The translations under genes and the position numbers were made by a program. Shown one piece after another: positions 10,992-22,321 of a stretch of 64,000 nt of DNA; positions within the stretch are counted from its first letter, which is position 1, and every line of letters starts with the position of its first letter. The DNA comes from Phymatolithon calcareum (lineage: Eukaryota; Rhodophyta; Florideophyceae; Hapalidiales): assembly GCA_977006965.1 (NCBI GenBank), contig OZ345357.1:1116001-1180000 (forward strand), read 5' to 3'. The notes under the pieces are model-generated. The model made no database searches. It saw only the letters and a program-made list of their open reading frames with translations, and had not been told where the DNA came from.

Positions 10992-13400
10992 TCACTCCAT
11001 GCTGGACTCAGCTCGCGACTTACTCGTGTTCTGGAAAAACGGTACTCCACCAAGGCTCGACCTTGAGTCTTGCCAGTCATAGCTTCGTCCCTCTCCGCTT
11101 GTTCCCAACGAGGAATCTCTCGGTACAAAGAAGTGGTCAGCTCCCAAGTCCAGCCCCGGTGCGTACATATCCGTCCGCCGTACTACGCGCCCGCTTTGCG
11201 AAGATGCTTCCGGTACGTGATGTGAATGTGCCGCTTTTCCAACTGCAGTCTCCTCAGAATTGGTGAAACTTTGCGACTCTACGTCGCCACGGCTTCCGTT
11301 GTGCGTTTTTGTGCCTCTCAGATTCTCCACCGGGTGAGGAAGCGGCTGCATTTCCGGTTGAATGTAAGCTCCCGGAAGCACCATGGGCGTTTTATGTTCC
11401 GAGCCTGACTCCATTGACACTCCATCGTCATCGTCTCCTTTTTCCGCTGCGCGCGCGGCACGCAGCCGCCGTGAGATTAAAAAGTGTGCCACCATCACTC
11501 CGAGAACGGGCACCCCAGCGATCACTGCTGGGCCGATTGCCTTCCGCGTACCCAGCAAAGCTGTCAAAAGGAGATGAGCAACGGTGAGTGAGCCGAGAAG
11601 GGCGTGTATTGCCCCTGTAAAAAGTTCTCCCGCACCTTCGTAACTGGCCTTTGTCGCATAGCATAGGTTATACTTGGCGACTGGGAAAATGATGGAAAAA
11701 TAGACAAGTGCACTCGCAGTCACACCAGGCGAGACGGGGGTGTACGCAATGCCAATTAGTGCAACGAGCTGCACGTAAGCATATGCATCCGCGAATCGGT
11801 ACTGCGCCCGCCAGTCGTTGGCGGCGCGGATTTCACGAGTGGTTCGTGCCCGTTGAATTCGTCGTCGGCGACCGACCACGCGTGGAACCTGCAGTAGAGC
11901 CCATGAGGCGCCGAAAAGCGCCTGAACCAGGATAAAATTCATGATGAACCCTGAGTGCGCGGGGATTGCGGCCGCGATGAGAGCGGTTATGTCAGCCCCA
12001 GGCGAGGTTGCTGTGTAAACGATCGAGGACATTACACCAAGTCCTTCCCCGGCAACAGCGACGACCCAGACAAGAAATACAAATATTGAGTTGCGCACGA
12101 TCGCGTCGCGTCGCGCAAGAGACACGGCGCGGCATATTCCAGCCATTCGGCGATGGATTGGCAGTGCAAATACCAAGAAAACGGAGATCAAGACTGCCGG
12201 AGCAAATCCTTGCGCAAAGCCTCGCACAATTGGTGGCTGTGTTGCAAAGTCACGTGCAAACGAGAACGGCGTGACGCCCACAATTTCCAGGTCTACGATT
12301 GCGTCAAGATTGGACAGCCCGGTCGCAGCGGCCGCGACGACTGTCCATGCAAGCGAGATCAGGACGCAGAATATACACATCAGAAAAACACGAGACTTCT
12401 CCTGATCTGGCGGTGTTGACAGAGAGCGCCAATTTACATCACCGGGCTCCGGGGCACGCTGCACCTTCCACTGCGGATATTTTCCACTGCGGGCGTCAAC
12501 AGCGGCCTGTGTGGCAGCGGGACGAGATGAGAATACAACGATTGCGGCGTTCTCTCCGCCCGTAAAATCAATAGTGTCTGCAGCTTGTTGTGCGATATCG
12601 ACCTCGCCAGCGGCCCGAGCTTCTCGTTCGCGAAATTGAGCGAGCGACTTTGCAGTGTCGTCACCAACGCGCCACTCCTCCATTTCGCGGTCTGCCACTG
12701 CATCCCAGAACTTTTTCTTTGCCCCAGCGATCTCATCTGCCCGGCGAAGGACATGAACTTCAGAGACGCCTGCAGTATTATTCTCCCAAAACTCACGTAC
12801 TTGTTTGTGTGAGCGGATATCGGATGGAATAGCACGGGCGAGAACGGCATAATTTGCTGGATTACGCGATTGACGGTAGCGCTCGAGAAGTTGGGCGAAA
12901 ACAATTGTTTCGCGAAACACGAGAGCAACACAAATCGCAGAAAAGAGCATTTGGAAGACAGGCGGTAACCAAAGTCGGAATGCATCTGAGTCGGTGACGT
13001 TTGCAGCGGAAATGCGATGAATACCTGCGAGGCCGACGGATCCTGTGAAAAACGTGGCGGCGAGAGGTAGCGCGACAAGCACAGATGAGGATAGGAAGAG
13101 GAGGAAAAGGAGACGAAGGAAACGGAGATGAAGGGCGACGTCTAATCCGTGTGTTCGGGCAAGGGCACGGAGCTCGAGTGCTGAGCATGGCCCCGCCCAG
13201 CCAAGCAGGCGGCGCGAGGGGTTTGGCGGTGCGTATACGCGATGGCGAAGTGCATCGCGATGGGTTCCGGTAGAATTGAGGAGGCGGCGATATTCGAAAA
13301 CGGCCGGGAGACGACGCCGGATAGGATCGAACGAGAAGAGGGCCGTGGTGGCACAAGCGAGCCCGATGCCGCCCGTCCATGCCAGGCCCGCGCCAGCCAT
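10992..13400 (-). CDS. OSCA/CSC1/TMEM63-type membrane channel
   Basis: The predicted protein has 802 residues. The order of parts is that of the OSCA/CSC1 family of hyperosmolality- or stretch-gated cation channels. There is an N-terminal membrane segment (about 5-22) and two more at about 92-118 and 144-162. A cytosolic domain (about 165-315) follows, with an RNM-like fold and the AAIVVFSSRPAATQAAVDA strand, and then the family hallmark APEPGDVNWRSL before the channel core. Many further hydrophobic helices follow, and the tail is hydrophilic and Ser/Glu-rich. The open frame reaches 13664, but that extension is translated GTAC repeat and the first methionine with family-like sequence (MAGAGLAW) is at 13400. 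Plasma membrane or an internal membrane are both possible. No intron is needed. Confidence 0.82.
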   Translation of the reverse strand: MAGAGLAWTGGIGLACATTALFSFDPIRRRLPAVFEYRRLLNSTGTHRDALRHRVYAPPNPSRRLLGWAGPCSALELRALARTHGLDVALHLRFLRLLFLLFLSSSVLVALPLAATFFTGSVGLAGIHRISAANVTDSDAFRLWLPPVFQMLFSAICVALVFRETIVFAQLLERYRQSRNPANYAVLARAIPSDIRSHKQVREFWENNTAGVSEVHVLRRADEIAGAKKKFWDAVADREMEEWRVGDDTAKSLAQFREREARAAGEVDIAQQAADTIDFTGGENAAIVVFSSRPAATQAAVDARSGKYPQWKVQRAPEPGDVNWRSLSTPPDQEKSRVFLMCIFCVLISLAWTVVAAAATGLSNLDAIVDLEIVGVTPFSFARDFATQPPIVRGFAQGFAPAVLISVFLVFALPIHRRMAGICRAVSLARRDAIVRNSIFVFLVWVVAVAGEGLGVMSSIVYTATSPGADITALIAAAIPAHSGFIMNFILVQALFGASWALLQVPRVVGRRRRIQRARTTREIRAANDWRAQYRFADAYAYVQLVALIGIAYTPVSPGVTASALVYFSIIFPVAKYNLCYATKASYEGAGELFTGAIHALLGSLTVAHLLLTALLGTRKAIGPAVIAGVPVLGVMVAHFLISRRLRAARAAEKGDDDDGVSMESGSEHKTPMVLPGAYIQPEMQPLPHPVENLRGTKTHNGSRGDVESQSFTNSEETAVGKAAHSHHVPEASSQSGRVVRRTDMYAPGLDLGADHFFVPRDSSLGTSGEGRSYDWQDSRSSLGGVPFFQNTSKSRAESSME

Positions 13401-14648
13401 TGCTGCTTTCCGCGCTGGTGCGGTAAACTTTAAGCCCCGGGCGTCAGGAGGGAAATGGGGGAGCGGTGGGCAAGGAAAACATCGGCCGCTGCGGGGCCAG
13501 GATCGAGATTTGGCGGTGGGTCGGATGCATATTTGCCAAAGTGCCAAGGGCGCACTTTGTATGTACTGTACGTAGAACACGGCCACCCCTCTTAGGTCTA
13601 TACTGTACAGAACAGTACAGTACAGTACAGTACCAGTTCGGGATCCAAATATTCCTCTCCTCAATATGATACTATGATACAGTACTGTACAGAGGAAGCA
13701 GACGATGAGTCCTTTGCTTGATATGATATGATAAGGAGCTCATTTTTTGATTGTTTTTAATTCAGAGTTACTACGCGGTCAGACAGCAAATTTACTTATA
13801 CTGTACAGGGTACTGCAGTACAGTATGTACATGTATGATACAGTAGCTGTAAAAATACACGACGATCGAACATCCTACTGTATCGATATTTTTTCGAAAC
13901 TGTGGAAATATTGCCACGTTGCAAATCATCTACCGTTCCTTATGATTCTCCTGATCTATTGAAGGAATTCCCGCACTGTGCAATGCCACGCTGGGATTTC
14001 CTAACCCGCAGCTGTGCTCCCGTACCCTTCGCTGCTGCGCATCTCCTCTTCGTATCTCTCTCTTCTTGGATGCTTTATCGTAGACAATATGCAAGAATGC
14101 CTGCCCTGAGTCCAGTCAGGGAAATGCAACCGGAGTATCGCTTTCGACCATGCCGCCAATCGCCGTGATTGTCTGCGCAGTTTCCATGTCCCCAGGTACA
14201 GATATTGACTTGACTCCATCAAAAAATTTCATGGCTGAAAATTTTCCGTTCATGCACTCGGTATTCTAAAAAATTTTATAGAGCAAATCCCTGGTGCTAC
14301 TCCGAAGTTGACTGTCGGCATGCCACATCCCTCCATGCGCCTGCTCGGCGCACACCTTAACACGTGCCTGCCTTACTGATGCCACTCAGCACCCAGCAGT
14401 CACGATCAGCATTAGCAATCAGCATTGATCTTATCACCCCTGAGTATCGCACCTGTCCAGGGAAATATATTCGGCTATCACCCTTCGCCACCACGCTTCG
14501 CATTGCGCCTAGCGACATAGACCGAGTACTCACTTTACTTCTCAGCTCTACATGACCGTGGTCAGGAACATTCTGACATCCCACCGTCACCCTGGCTTCT
14601 CTTCGTACTCGCGAGCGAATTTCTTCAAGAAGACCAACGTTCCCGAAC
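13401..14648. other. Divergent intergenic region of channel and GT90 genes
   Basis: This is the shared upstream region of the minus-strand channel gene and the plus-strand GT90 gene. Its left half is rich in the TACTGTAC/TACAGTAC repeat described separately. The open frames in the right half, including an antisense one over 14357-14677, show no recognisable domain. Confidence 0.5.
13558..13850. repeat. TACTGTAC / TACAGTAC repeat cluster
   Basis: The self-complementary words TACTGTAC and TACAGTAC recur many times, densest at about 13597-13632 and again at 13677-13692 and 13797-13842. The same words appear singly at about 20726, 20866, 21181, 56933, 57071, 61097 and 61512. They lie outside coding sequence and are able to fold back on themselves. 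The block is directly upstream of the OSCA-type gene and was translated into a false N-terminal extension of it. Confidence 0.7.
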
Positions 14649-16524
14649 ATGTTCTGGGGCGGTGGTGCCACTGCCAACCGTGATGATATTTCTTCCGATG
14701 AATCCGATGTGTCAGACGGTTGGGATGTCGGTTATAGACGTCGCTCTAGGGACAACGGAGCTTCAAGGTCATCCCGAAACTCCTCCTCTTGGCTGCCCTC
14801 TTTCGCATTTCTCGCCGCCAAACCCGAGAAAAAACCAAAGTCTGTCTCCAAAAAGTCAAAGCGCAAACGCAAGGGGAAGGGTTTCAGTTGCAAACCACAA
14901 TCTTCCCGAGGATGGGGACTAGTAAGTGCTTCTACTTCGTTTCTTTCTTTGATTTCTTTTTACTTCGTCCAGACTAATTCATTGAGTCCTAACACGCACA
15001 CCCTACAACGCACAGCTTCTACTTTTTGTCCTTCTTTTTATATATCTTCTGGACTTTTTCCACCTCCTCTACCGCGATAAGAGGGGCCGCACCCGGTTGA
15101 ACAATGGTACGCAGCGAACGGTCAATCCTGGCTACGGCAGGGTTCACCGTGTTCGCCATTATCCTCCACCAGTAAATCCTGCCGCAGTTCAGCCGGCGCC
15201 GCAAAGTCACAACCCCGTCCATGTCGCGGGACAACCAGCACACCAAGTCTCGGATGATACAGCTTCTCAGCATGGCAGCATCCACAAAAAAGCAGACCCA
15301 GATACATCAACTCGTCAAACAGTGACCGTGGCGAAAACAGCCGAGGAGCTGAAAGAAATTGAAGCTGCAAAGGCCCTGGTTGTGCCTGTTGGTACTGGGA
15401 AACTTACCATCGATCAACTGAAAGAGCAATACCGTAAACTGGCGCAACATTACCTACAGACGTTTACAGGGGGTATTTATCGCCAATTGTTCTTTGATGT
15501 TCTTCGTCGACGGACGTATGCGCTAACCCCTCCTGGTGCGAACAAGGGCATCCAGTGCATTCTATTCCAGATCATTGACAAGAAGGTGTACATGATGGAT
15601 CCGTACGAGGTACCGCGAAACTCGAAACCGTTCTACAGGACGCGAATCAATGAAGTCATATGGATTCTCTCCAAACTTGCCGAGGCTGGGCGCATCAAGA
15701 ATACCGAGTTTCTCATGGCGATCCACGATTGCGTGCAGACCGTGAACAAACCGCATTCATATCGCGGTGCTCATTACCAGGAATCGAATCCTACGTTCAC
15801 TATTGTGCATTGCAACTTTTCGAACAATATCCCGTTTCCAATGTGGGAAGGAGAAGACAGGGATGGAGGGTTTGAAGCTTGGGATGAATACACCAAGAAA
15901 TATGCAACTGACGAAATACCTTGGGAGTCAAAGCGGGGCACAGCTGTATTTCGCGGTAGTAACCGCCCAAGTATGTTCTTCAGGAACAAGAAGGATGCGG
16001 ATGAGCATTGTAACGATGTCGGACGTACCAGACTCATCCATCTTTCCGACAAGAACCCGGGGCTGTTCGATGTATCAGTGGGCGGACATTGCGGGTCGGA
16101 TTATCACGTTCTGAAAAGATTGAGTGCAGCTGACCATCACAGATACAAGTATATCATGTACATGGAAGGTAACTGTATGTGGGCCGATCGACTGCGACAG
16201 CAGGTGTTTGGACCGAGCGCTATCATCAAGCAGGAGACAGCATGCAAACAGTTCTTTGAACCACTGCTCGGACCGGGAACGCATTACATTCCGACAGATT
16301 TCTTCCTCACAGATACTGTGGCGCAAATCGAATGGGCTCGACAGAATGACGGGATTGTCAAGACAGTTGTGAAGAATGCCAATGAATTTGCGAACAACTA
16401 TCTCTCACTGGATGGTATCGAGGCGTACGTTGAAGTTCTGCTGGATGAGTATACAAAATTGTTGGTGGAACCGGATATCAAGCTGGAAAATGGTGCCATC
16501 GAAATCACAAACAGGAAGGTCTAA
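14649..16524 (+). CDS. GT90 (CAP10 domain) glycosyltransferase, two exons
   Basis: I model join(14649..14921,15016..16524), giving 593 residues. The 475-codon main frame has no ATG at its start. Splicing a GTAAGT donor (14922) to a CACAG acceptor (15014-15015), with a CTAAC branch site at about 14987, joins it in phase to an upstream frame starting with ATG. The join creates a type II anchor, LLLFVLLFIYLLDFFHLLY (about 92-110), after a 91-residue Ser/Asp then Lys-rich cytosolic tail. The lumenal part carries CAP10 motifs: KRGTAVFRGSNRPS (about 397-410), YIMYMEGNCMWADRLRQQV (about 470-488) and GTHYIP (about 510-515). The family transfers xylose or glucose onto polysaccharides or proteins in the ER/Golgi. 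A Golgi capsule- or wall-type xylosyltransferase is likely, but the acceptor is unknown. Confidence 0.85.
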
Positions 16525-18734
16525 ATTGTGGCTCATGCTTTTTGATGGCACCCTGTGCTGGACCATCTTCCGGAAATAATTGTACGACTGTTTGTGGATG
16601 GATCTGCGTAAAGTAACCGTTGTTGTACGAAAACGTTGTTGCAGCTGGTCTGATTAGGATACTGGTACAGTAACTCTTCTGTAACTTCATGCAGGTCAAG
16701 AAGTTGCAGAAATGCTTTCATGCAATGACCATCGGCTACCGTCCGATTACTAAATTTAACTCCGTGGGGTGATTATTTCAGGAACTGTTTTCCGTGCATT
16801 TGCACAAGTTGCTGCCCTTTGGCGATGGCTCGAATGTCTTTTGGCCTGCTGTACGGTATAGTTTTTCCTAATCCGCCTCCATTACACTTGCGCTCTTACC
16901 CAGCAAGCAGAACATTCCGACTCAGCCCGTTGCCGATTCATTGTTCAAAATCCGTCAAGGAGCTGTAATAAACTTGTTTTCTCCGTAGCAGGAAGGCAAT
17001 GCCGAGGGTTTCCTGCTAGTAAAAGTGATGCGTCGTAAACGTGCTGTGCACTTTTTTCGAAGGACATTCCCCTGCTTTTTATGTACGTATACGAAGTATT
17101 AGTCAACTTTGAGGCGTTCCACAGGCTTCCACTCGACTACGACACGCGTTTTTCGTGTCGTTTTTTGGAATGTCCCGGACCGTTCGAAGACAGCGGGAGC
17201 GTCTGTCAGTTCTATTCTCGTCTTGTCTAGTCTTTATTGCCAGCTCAGTTGCAGTACTATCATTTCAGATCTATTTTCGTTCGCTCCCAACTATACAAAG
17301 TCCTCCGGTTGTTGGTAAGACGATTGCACAAAACGCTGACGTATTCCTGATTGTGTGTTAAATTTCGTTCAACGAATTTCCGACCTTTAGCCACTTTTCT
17401 GGATCTTCTAGTACCTTTCATTCGAAATGACAATAATTCACTTCATGGGGGATTGAATTGTGCAACAAAATGGAAGTCGCTCGAATCTTCAATTCTGTAA
17501 ACATCTACGGACCAATGATGGAACAAGAAGGTTCTTCCCATTTCTCTGATCGCTTAGCGGTTCTCTAGGCTATATCCGTACAGCGGAGCTGTATAAGACG
17601 AAGAAAATGAGTGTTTGAGGGTGAGACGGTAACTTCATTCAATTTAGGGCTTCTATTCTGGAACTCTCTTCAAGGAAGGATACGTAAGGCTCAGTCCAAT
17701 CGATGTCTATGCACATCAAACGCAGAAAACAGCAGACCTCGTTTGACAAACATAAACGTCCGAGCCAGCTCACTACGCGAGTGAGATGGCTCGTTCTTCA
17801 GAGGATGAGAATGTGCCATGTTGTTGGGCGATGACAAACACAAGGGGTTAAACCCCGCCGTTAAACAGAGGGCCGATGTTCCTTTGTTAATTCATGACCA
17901 AAGTGTGGAAGCCGATCTGTTTTTTACATGAAACTAATATAGTCGCACAGATGCGCGGTTTGATACGCTCAGTGTTGTTCAACGCCCATGCACGGTCCCG
18001 TCCTTCGTTGTGCCGAGCGTGGACTAGTGCATATGAGGTCGTATTGTTGAGGGTGGGGGGACAAAGACGGAGGAGAATGACTTTTGCATTTCTTAGCGGA
18101 GAGGGCTGTACAAGTTTTCAATTTGCAAAGTAACTTTATTCAGATTTAGGGTCAGTGTGGCGACATGTACTGCATACAGCTCGAGAGTACGCAGAAAGGC
18201 GGAGTCCGTACATGTCTAGTCCAACGGGTTGGAGTACGACGCCTATAACGGGCAGCTTGGTATCACCACTGCACTGTACCAGAGTCGTGGCCATGATTAC
18301 GGATGTCCGTGGGAGACGTCCATCCATGTAGCTTCCAGTGTTGGATATACAACGGAACTGCTGTGACATACACAGCGTTTGTGGCCCTCTCCTGCTCATG
18401 AGTGTGGACACTGTGGCGCTTCCCCCCGCTAAACGCAAAACAGCTCGAACACAGATTCGGAGACAAGGTTCCACAGTACCTGTCCACACTGGAAGACATT
18501 TTGAGCAAGACCTTTATCGAAGACCAGGAAACAACTTATACAGCACGAGTCCTAGATGAATTGAACTAGTTTAGCATCCAGTTGAACTTGGAGATATTTC
18601 GGGATTAGCATGGACACAATGTGCCAATGTCAAAACGTAAGCACAACTGAAGTGGATCTGTAACACTCAACAAGGCCGTACGAGGTAATCTAGCAGGTAA
18701 GAGCAGAGCTCTTTTTTGAAGCAACTGAGTACTT
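16525..18734. other. Gene-poor interval downstream of GT90
   Basis: Only short frames are present (for example 17109-17318 and 18136-18489), without recognisable domains or paralogues in the window. No tRNA or long repeat was seen. Confidence 0.5.
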
Positions 18735-19500
18735 GATGATTTAAAAGCCCTTAGTAACACTCATAAGACTGCACGGGAGCAGCTTTTCTTTCTTCTTTTC
18801 TTGTAGGATATCTGAGCTACACATAGTGTATGTCACTCAACATGTAGGGAGCCTCTAAGATTCTCCTAGACTGGATTCATTCTGGGTACTCGCGTAACTG
18901 GCACCCGGTCCCACATATAGGGACTCGTCGTTTTCTATATTATCAATTTTGGTGACGCTGTAGAGTAGTAGGGGGTCCAGTGCCTTTTCCGTTGTTAACA
19001 TTTCTCCAGAGTCCAGCTCATACTTTCCGTACGGTCTCCAGGTGATACTCGGCTGCCGCCTCAAATGTATCCGATATTAGCGTCGAGCCTGCCGCTATGT
19101 GATGTTTTCTTTTAAAAGCTCCCAACACCTCAATTTGAGTAGCAGGGCCACTTCTCACTCTTCCGTGACGGTCACAATCTGTTCTCTTAAAATCTCTTTA
19201 GTTTGAATTTCTCTTCCCGTGAGGGCCCGAGTGAGTCTTTTGCGTTCATATTCAGTCTCTTGGTCTATTTTCGAGGACTGTAGTGCTCGTTGGAGCCCTA
19301 CGAGCTCAATCAAAACACCGGCTCCAAAGTATGTCGCCAAGTTCGATCCAGCTGCCGGGATAGCGTCTGGTTTGTCGTCCGGTGTTTTTCTCTTTCTTCG
19401 TCCTTCGAGCCGTGCGCCTTGTAAGAGCAGAGCTGCTCCAGTGCATATTTGGTATGATACTGAGGGCTCTATAATAAGACATTATAAACCTTTTACTCAA
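18735..19500 (-). pseudogene. Decayed copy of the 59.9-60.6 kb gene with its 3' flank
   Basis: On the minus strand, 19340-19155 encodes ATYFGAGVLIELVGLQRALQ..., clearly related to AYFGVTAVIELVALQRILSS in the plus-strand gene ending at 60591. The match continues into the 3' flank: 19140-19108 matches 60637-60668, 19010-18884 matches 61562-61650, and 18808-18735 matches about 61670-61729. The frame has no ATG at its start and the region homologous to the N-terminal two thirds of the partner is missing or scrambled. The 3' flank frame at 19064-18855 is just the translated shared flank. A truncated duplicate is the simplest reading. Confidence 0.7.
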
Positions 19501-22321
19501 TAAAAAAAAGTGTCTCAGCTCACGACAACACTATCAAAACAAGTCAAGTTTCCCTTTCAATTTGGTGCTGTATCTATGGCTTTTTCTCGAACACTGAAAG
19601 CTTTTTTCTGTTACCCATCTTCAGCAGTGGCAGGACAAGCCTCCGATGAGACACATGGCAGACAATGTTTGTAGCGATGTTTGCACCAAGATCACGCTTC
19701 GAGAAATCAATTTCGTAGACTGATGGAGGGCTCTGCCACTGGTGTAGAGCCTGTAATACAGACTAAAGGAGGCGCTTCTCTCTCCATTTGGTGACGTACG
19801 TGCGGCTATCTCGTGGCCTTCAGATAACACCACTAAAGTGCCCTTCTCCCTGTCTTGACAATCGACATGACTTCTCTTACTCATTCACCTGCTTCAGTAG
19901 TAGTAGGATAACCGCCAGATGCATGCTATCCCGAAAGGTACTATCTCAGAGTTTCTTCTTTAGGTACACCTGTGGAACATGCCGCCCATGATTCTTTAAA
20001 GAAACACGGCAGAAAGGTCATGCCTCCAGCAATCTTGTCCGTAGACTAACGGAAGGCTGTAAAAAACTTGAGCGAATATGGTCGAGAGGCCTGAATGGAG
20101 ACGAAAGGAAGCAGGTTAAATTGATGGTCCTACAGCATTTTGATGAGTTTCCTGGGGACACGCGGAAGGACTGCAGACTCCCCAGGGGTGAACTGTGGAG
20201 GGATAGCAGAGGAAAAGATCTTAGTCGGATAGTTCCTATAATATCCAAATGTGAGGAGTGCAATTGCTATGAGGTTTTTCTGCACTGACGCAATGCGGTA
20301 AGACCTGTGTTAAGGTAGTGATGCAAGACATGAGGCGATAGAATGGTGGCATAAAGGGAAGTGCTTAGGGCAGCAAAGTCGAAAAGCCACGCTGGCCGTT
20401 GATCGCACCCCGGACAGTAATGTATCAGTGGGGGAATGAAGAGAAGAGATTATCTGAAAGTGTTTGTTTTTCTTCAAGGCCAACACAGTGGCATCTGCAA
20501 GTCGAAGAGTTTTCTGATTGCATGTGGCGTGCATGGCATTGCAACATAATTTTTAATGGTGCCAAAACAAATTTAGATGTCACTGAGAACGGGGGGTGAT
20601 ATTAAGGAGACTGCTAAGAGAAGTATGAGATTTGGTAACAGGTATTGCCGTCGCGATAGCATTGACGTGTACAATTTTTGTTGAAGTTGTGCTTTTATAA
20701 AATGCACGACTTGGTGGAACATACTGTACTGTAGGAATGGTGCAATGCGGTCTCTGGGGTGATCGAAATCACAAACAAGAAGGTATGAATGGGAGGCGGT
20801 TCGTGGCGTTGGAATGGGTAAAAATTGCCTACTTTATCATATATGATATGATACGCATCTTCTAGTACTGTACAGAAATCGGATAGTAGATGCACGTGTA
20901 TAGGGTTTTTGCAGTGCGCCGGCTCGTGGGTCCTCCATTCCTCCGCGTTCAGATTTTTGTTCTAGCGCAGTCCACCCATTTTCGACGAGCCTTATTGCTC
21001 GAGAAAAGGCTGTAGCCAATAGCGTTTTTTGTGTGGAACTACCGCGACTGGTTTGCATTTTTCCTGTGCAGGAGTGTAGCAAGCAGAGTGGGAAGTGGAC
21101 ACGGATGCTTCTGACCAGACACGACGACTGGTAGGCCGCACGCGAATCATGTCATACAAAATATCGCCTCACGCTCTCGTACAGTACAGTACATTATCAA
21201 TCAGAGTCTGAAAACTAGCCAACTGAGCCGCACGCAATTCTCACTTATACATGCTGAAATCATCAAATTGTGTTCATATCACTGAAATTAAAGACGACAG
21301 GGGTCATGGAGTGGACTCTACATAAAAAAATTTGAGGGGGGAGATTAAAGTCGTCTGGCGAGCTCAAGTTAGTATACCGAATTCGAACGGGTGTATTCCA
21401 AAACTAGTGCGGATTTGCGTGTGTCGCGCCCATAATCATCATCATCATGGGTGTCACGGTACTTCAGTCAAACGACCGGCAACGGGAAATGATTACACAA
21501 AAATTCATTTAAAAATGTTGTTTTCTATTGATTTGTGAGGTAGAGGCGGATGGATGACGGGTCTTGTCGTGATTGTTAAGAACGGAAATCAATACTTCCG
21601 CTGTCGACAAGTCGAATGCGCGGCTCTTCCTCCCATTGTAACCGCTCACTGCTCGCAACCCTGCACTAACTTTTGGGCATCAATATCTACCGAAGATGTC
21701 GGCCACTCTCCATCATATGCTGGTCCTACGCTCACACGAACCAGCAGAGAACACAAGACCATATCGACCACGGGGAATTGGGTTTCCGGCACATGCGTGT
21801 ACTTTTGGAAATATCTGCCGTTTGTGATTCGGATCCAATCCGCCGCCCTCGTCCTCCACTCGTGGAGAACGCTCGGCAGGTTGTGAAAGGGAAGTGGCAG
21901 GACACCAGCCTGATACTGAGTACCAGTGAATGGCAGCAGGTACACAGGAAGAAGACATCTAGAATGCATTCAACGCCTCTAAAGCAACGCCCTAAAGACA
22001 GTTTTTCATATCACAACTCTGCTCCCAGATCTCATGCGTGCACTTGGACTTTCCCCTGCCACAATTTCACTTTCTTCTAGAATTCTCTTAAATCTGATAC
22101 TACTATATTCATACTGCAGAAGAGATGCAATCGTTTTAGCGTTTCGCGTCTTACCAATCAGACGTTCTTACTCTCCTTGCCCGCCTCCCAGATTTCCTAT
22201 ACAAGCACCGCCATGTTTCACTGAACCGCCATTCTCTACCAACAACTCACTGCCCTTCAACATCACCGCTTCGAAATCACTTCTCGCTACACTGCACAAC
22301 GCCTGACTTCTCTCTCACACA
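19501..22321. other. Gene-poor interval with small remnants
   Basis: No intact gene is recognised. It contains a short GT90-tail-like fragment (20708-20788) and scattered TACAGTAC words near 20726, 20866 and 21181. Frames at 21646-21969 (minus) and 21673-22080 (plus) overlap each other and show no domain. Confidence 0.5.
20708..20788 (+). pseudogene. Fragment resembling the 3' end of the GT90 gene
   Basis: The sequence GATCGAAATCACAAACAAGA plus AGGT and a stop closely matches the last codons of the GT90 gene (VIEITNKKV here, AIEITNRKV there). Upstream, TTGGTGGAAC is also shared in the same order, but with an interrupting stretch containing TACTGTACTGTA. It looks like a relic of a partial duplication, invaded by the local GTAC repeat. 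Confidence 0.5.

Noticed and set aside
10992-13664. 890-residue reading of the channel gene
   Set aside because: The extra 88 N-terminal residues are translated GTAC repeat and promoter sequence; family-like protein begins at ATG 13400.
15097-16524. GT90 starting at 15097
   Set aside because: That codon is TTG, the frame is open upstream, and splicing to an ATG exon gives a membrane anchor.
18855-19064. 69-residue ORF as a gene
   Set aside because: It is the translation of a non-coding flank duplicated at 61.6 kb, where the frame is broken by stops.
21426-21450. ATC/ATG triplet run as a repeat element
   Set aside because: Only four short units; an ordinary low-complexity patch.
21646-21969. 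107-residue ORF as a gene
   Set aside because: Overlaps two antisense frames of similar length and shows no recognisable motif.
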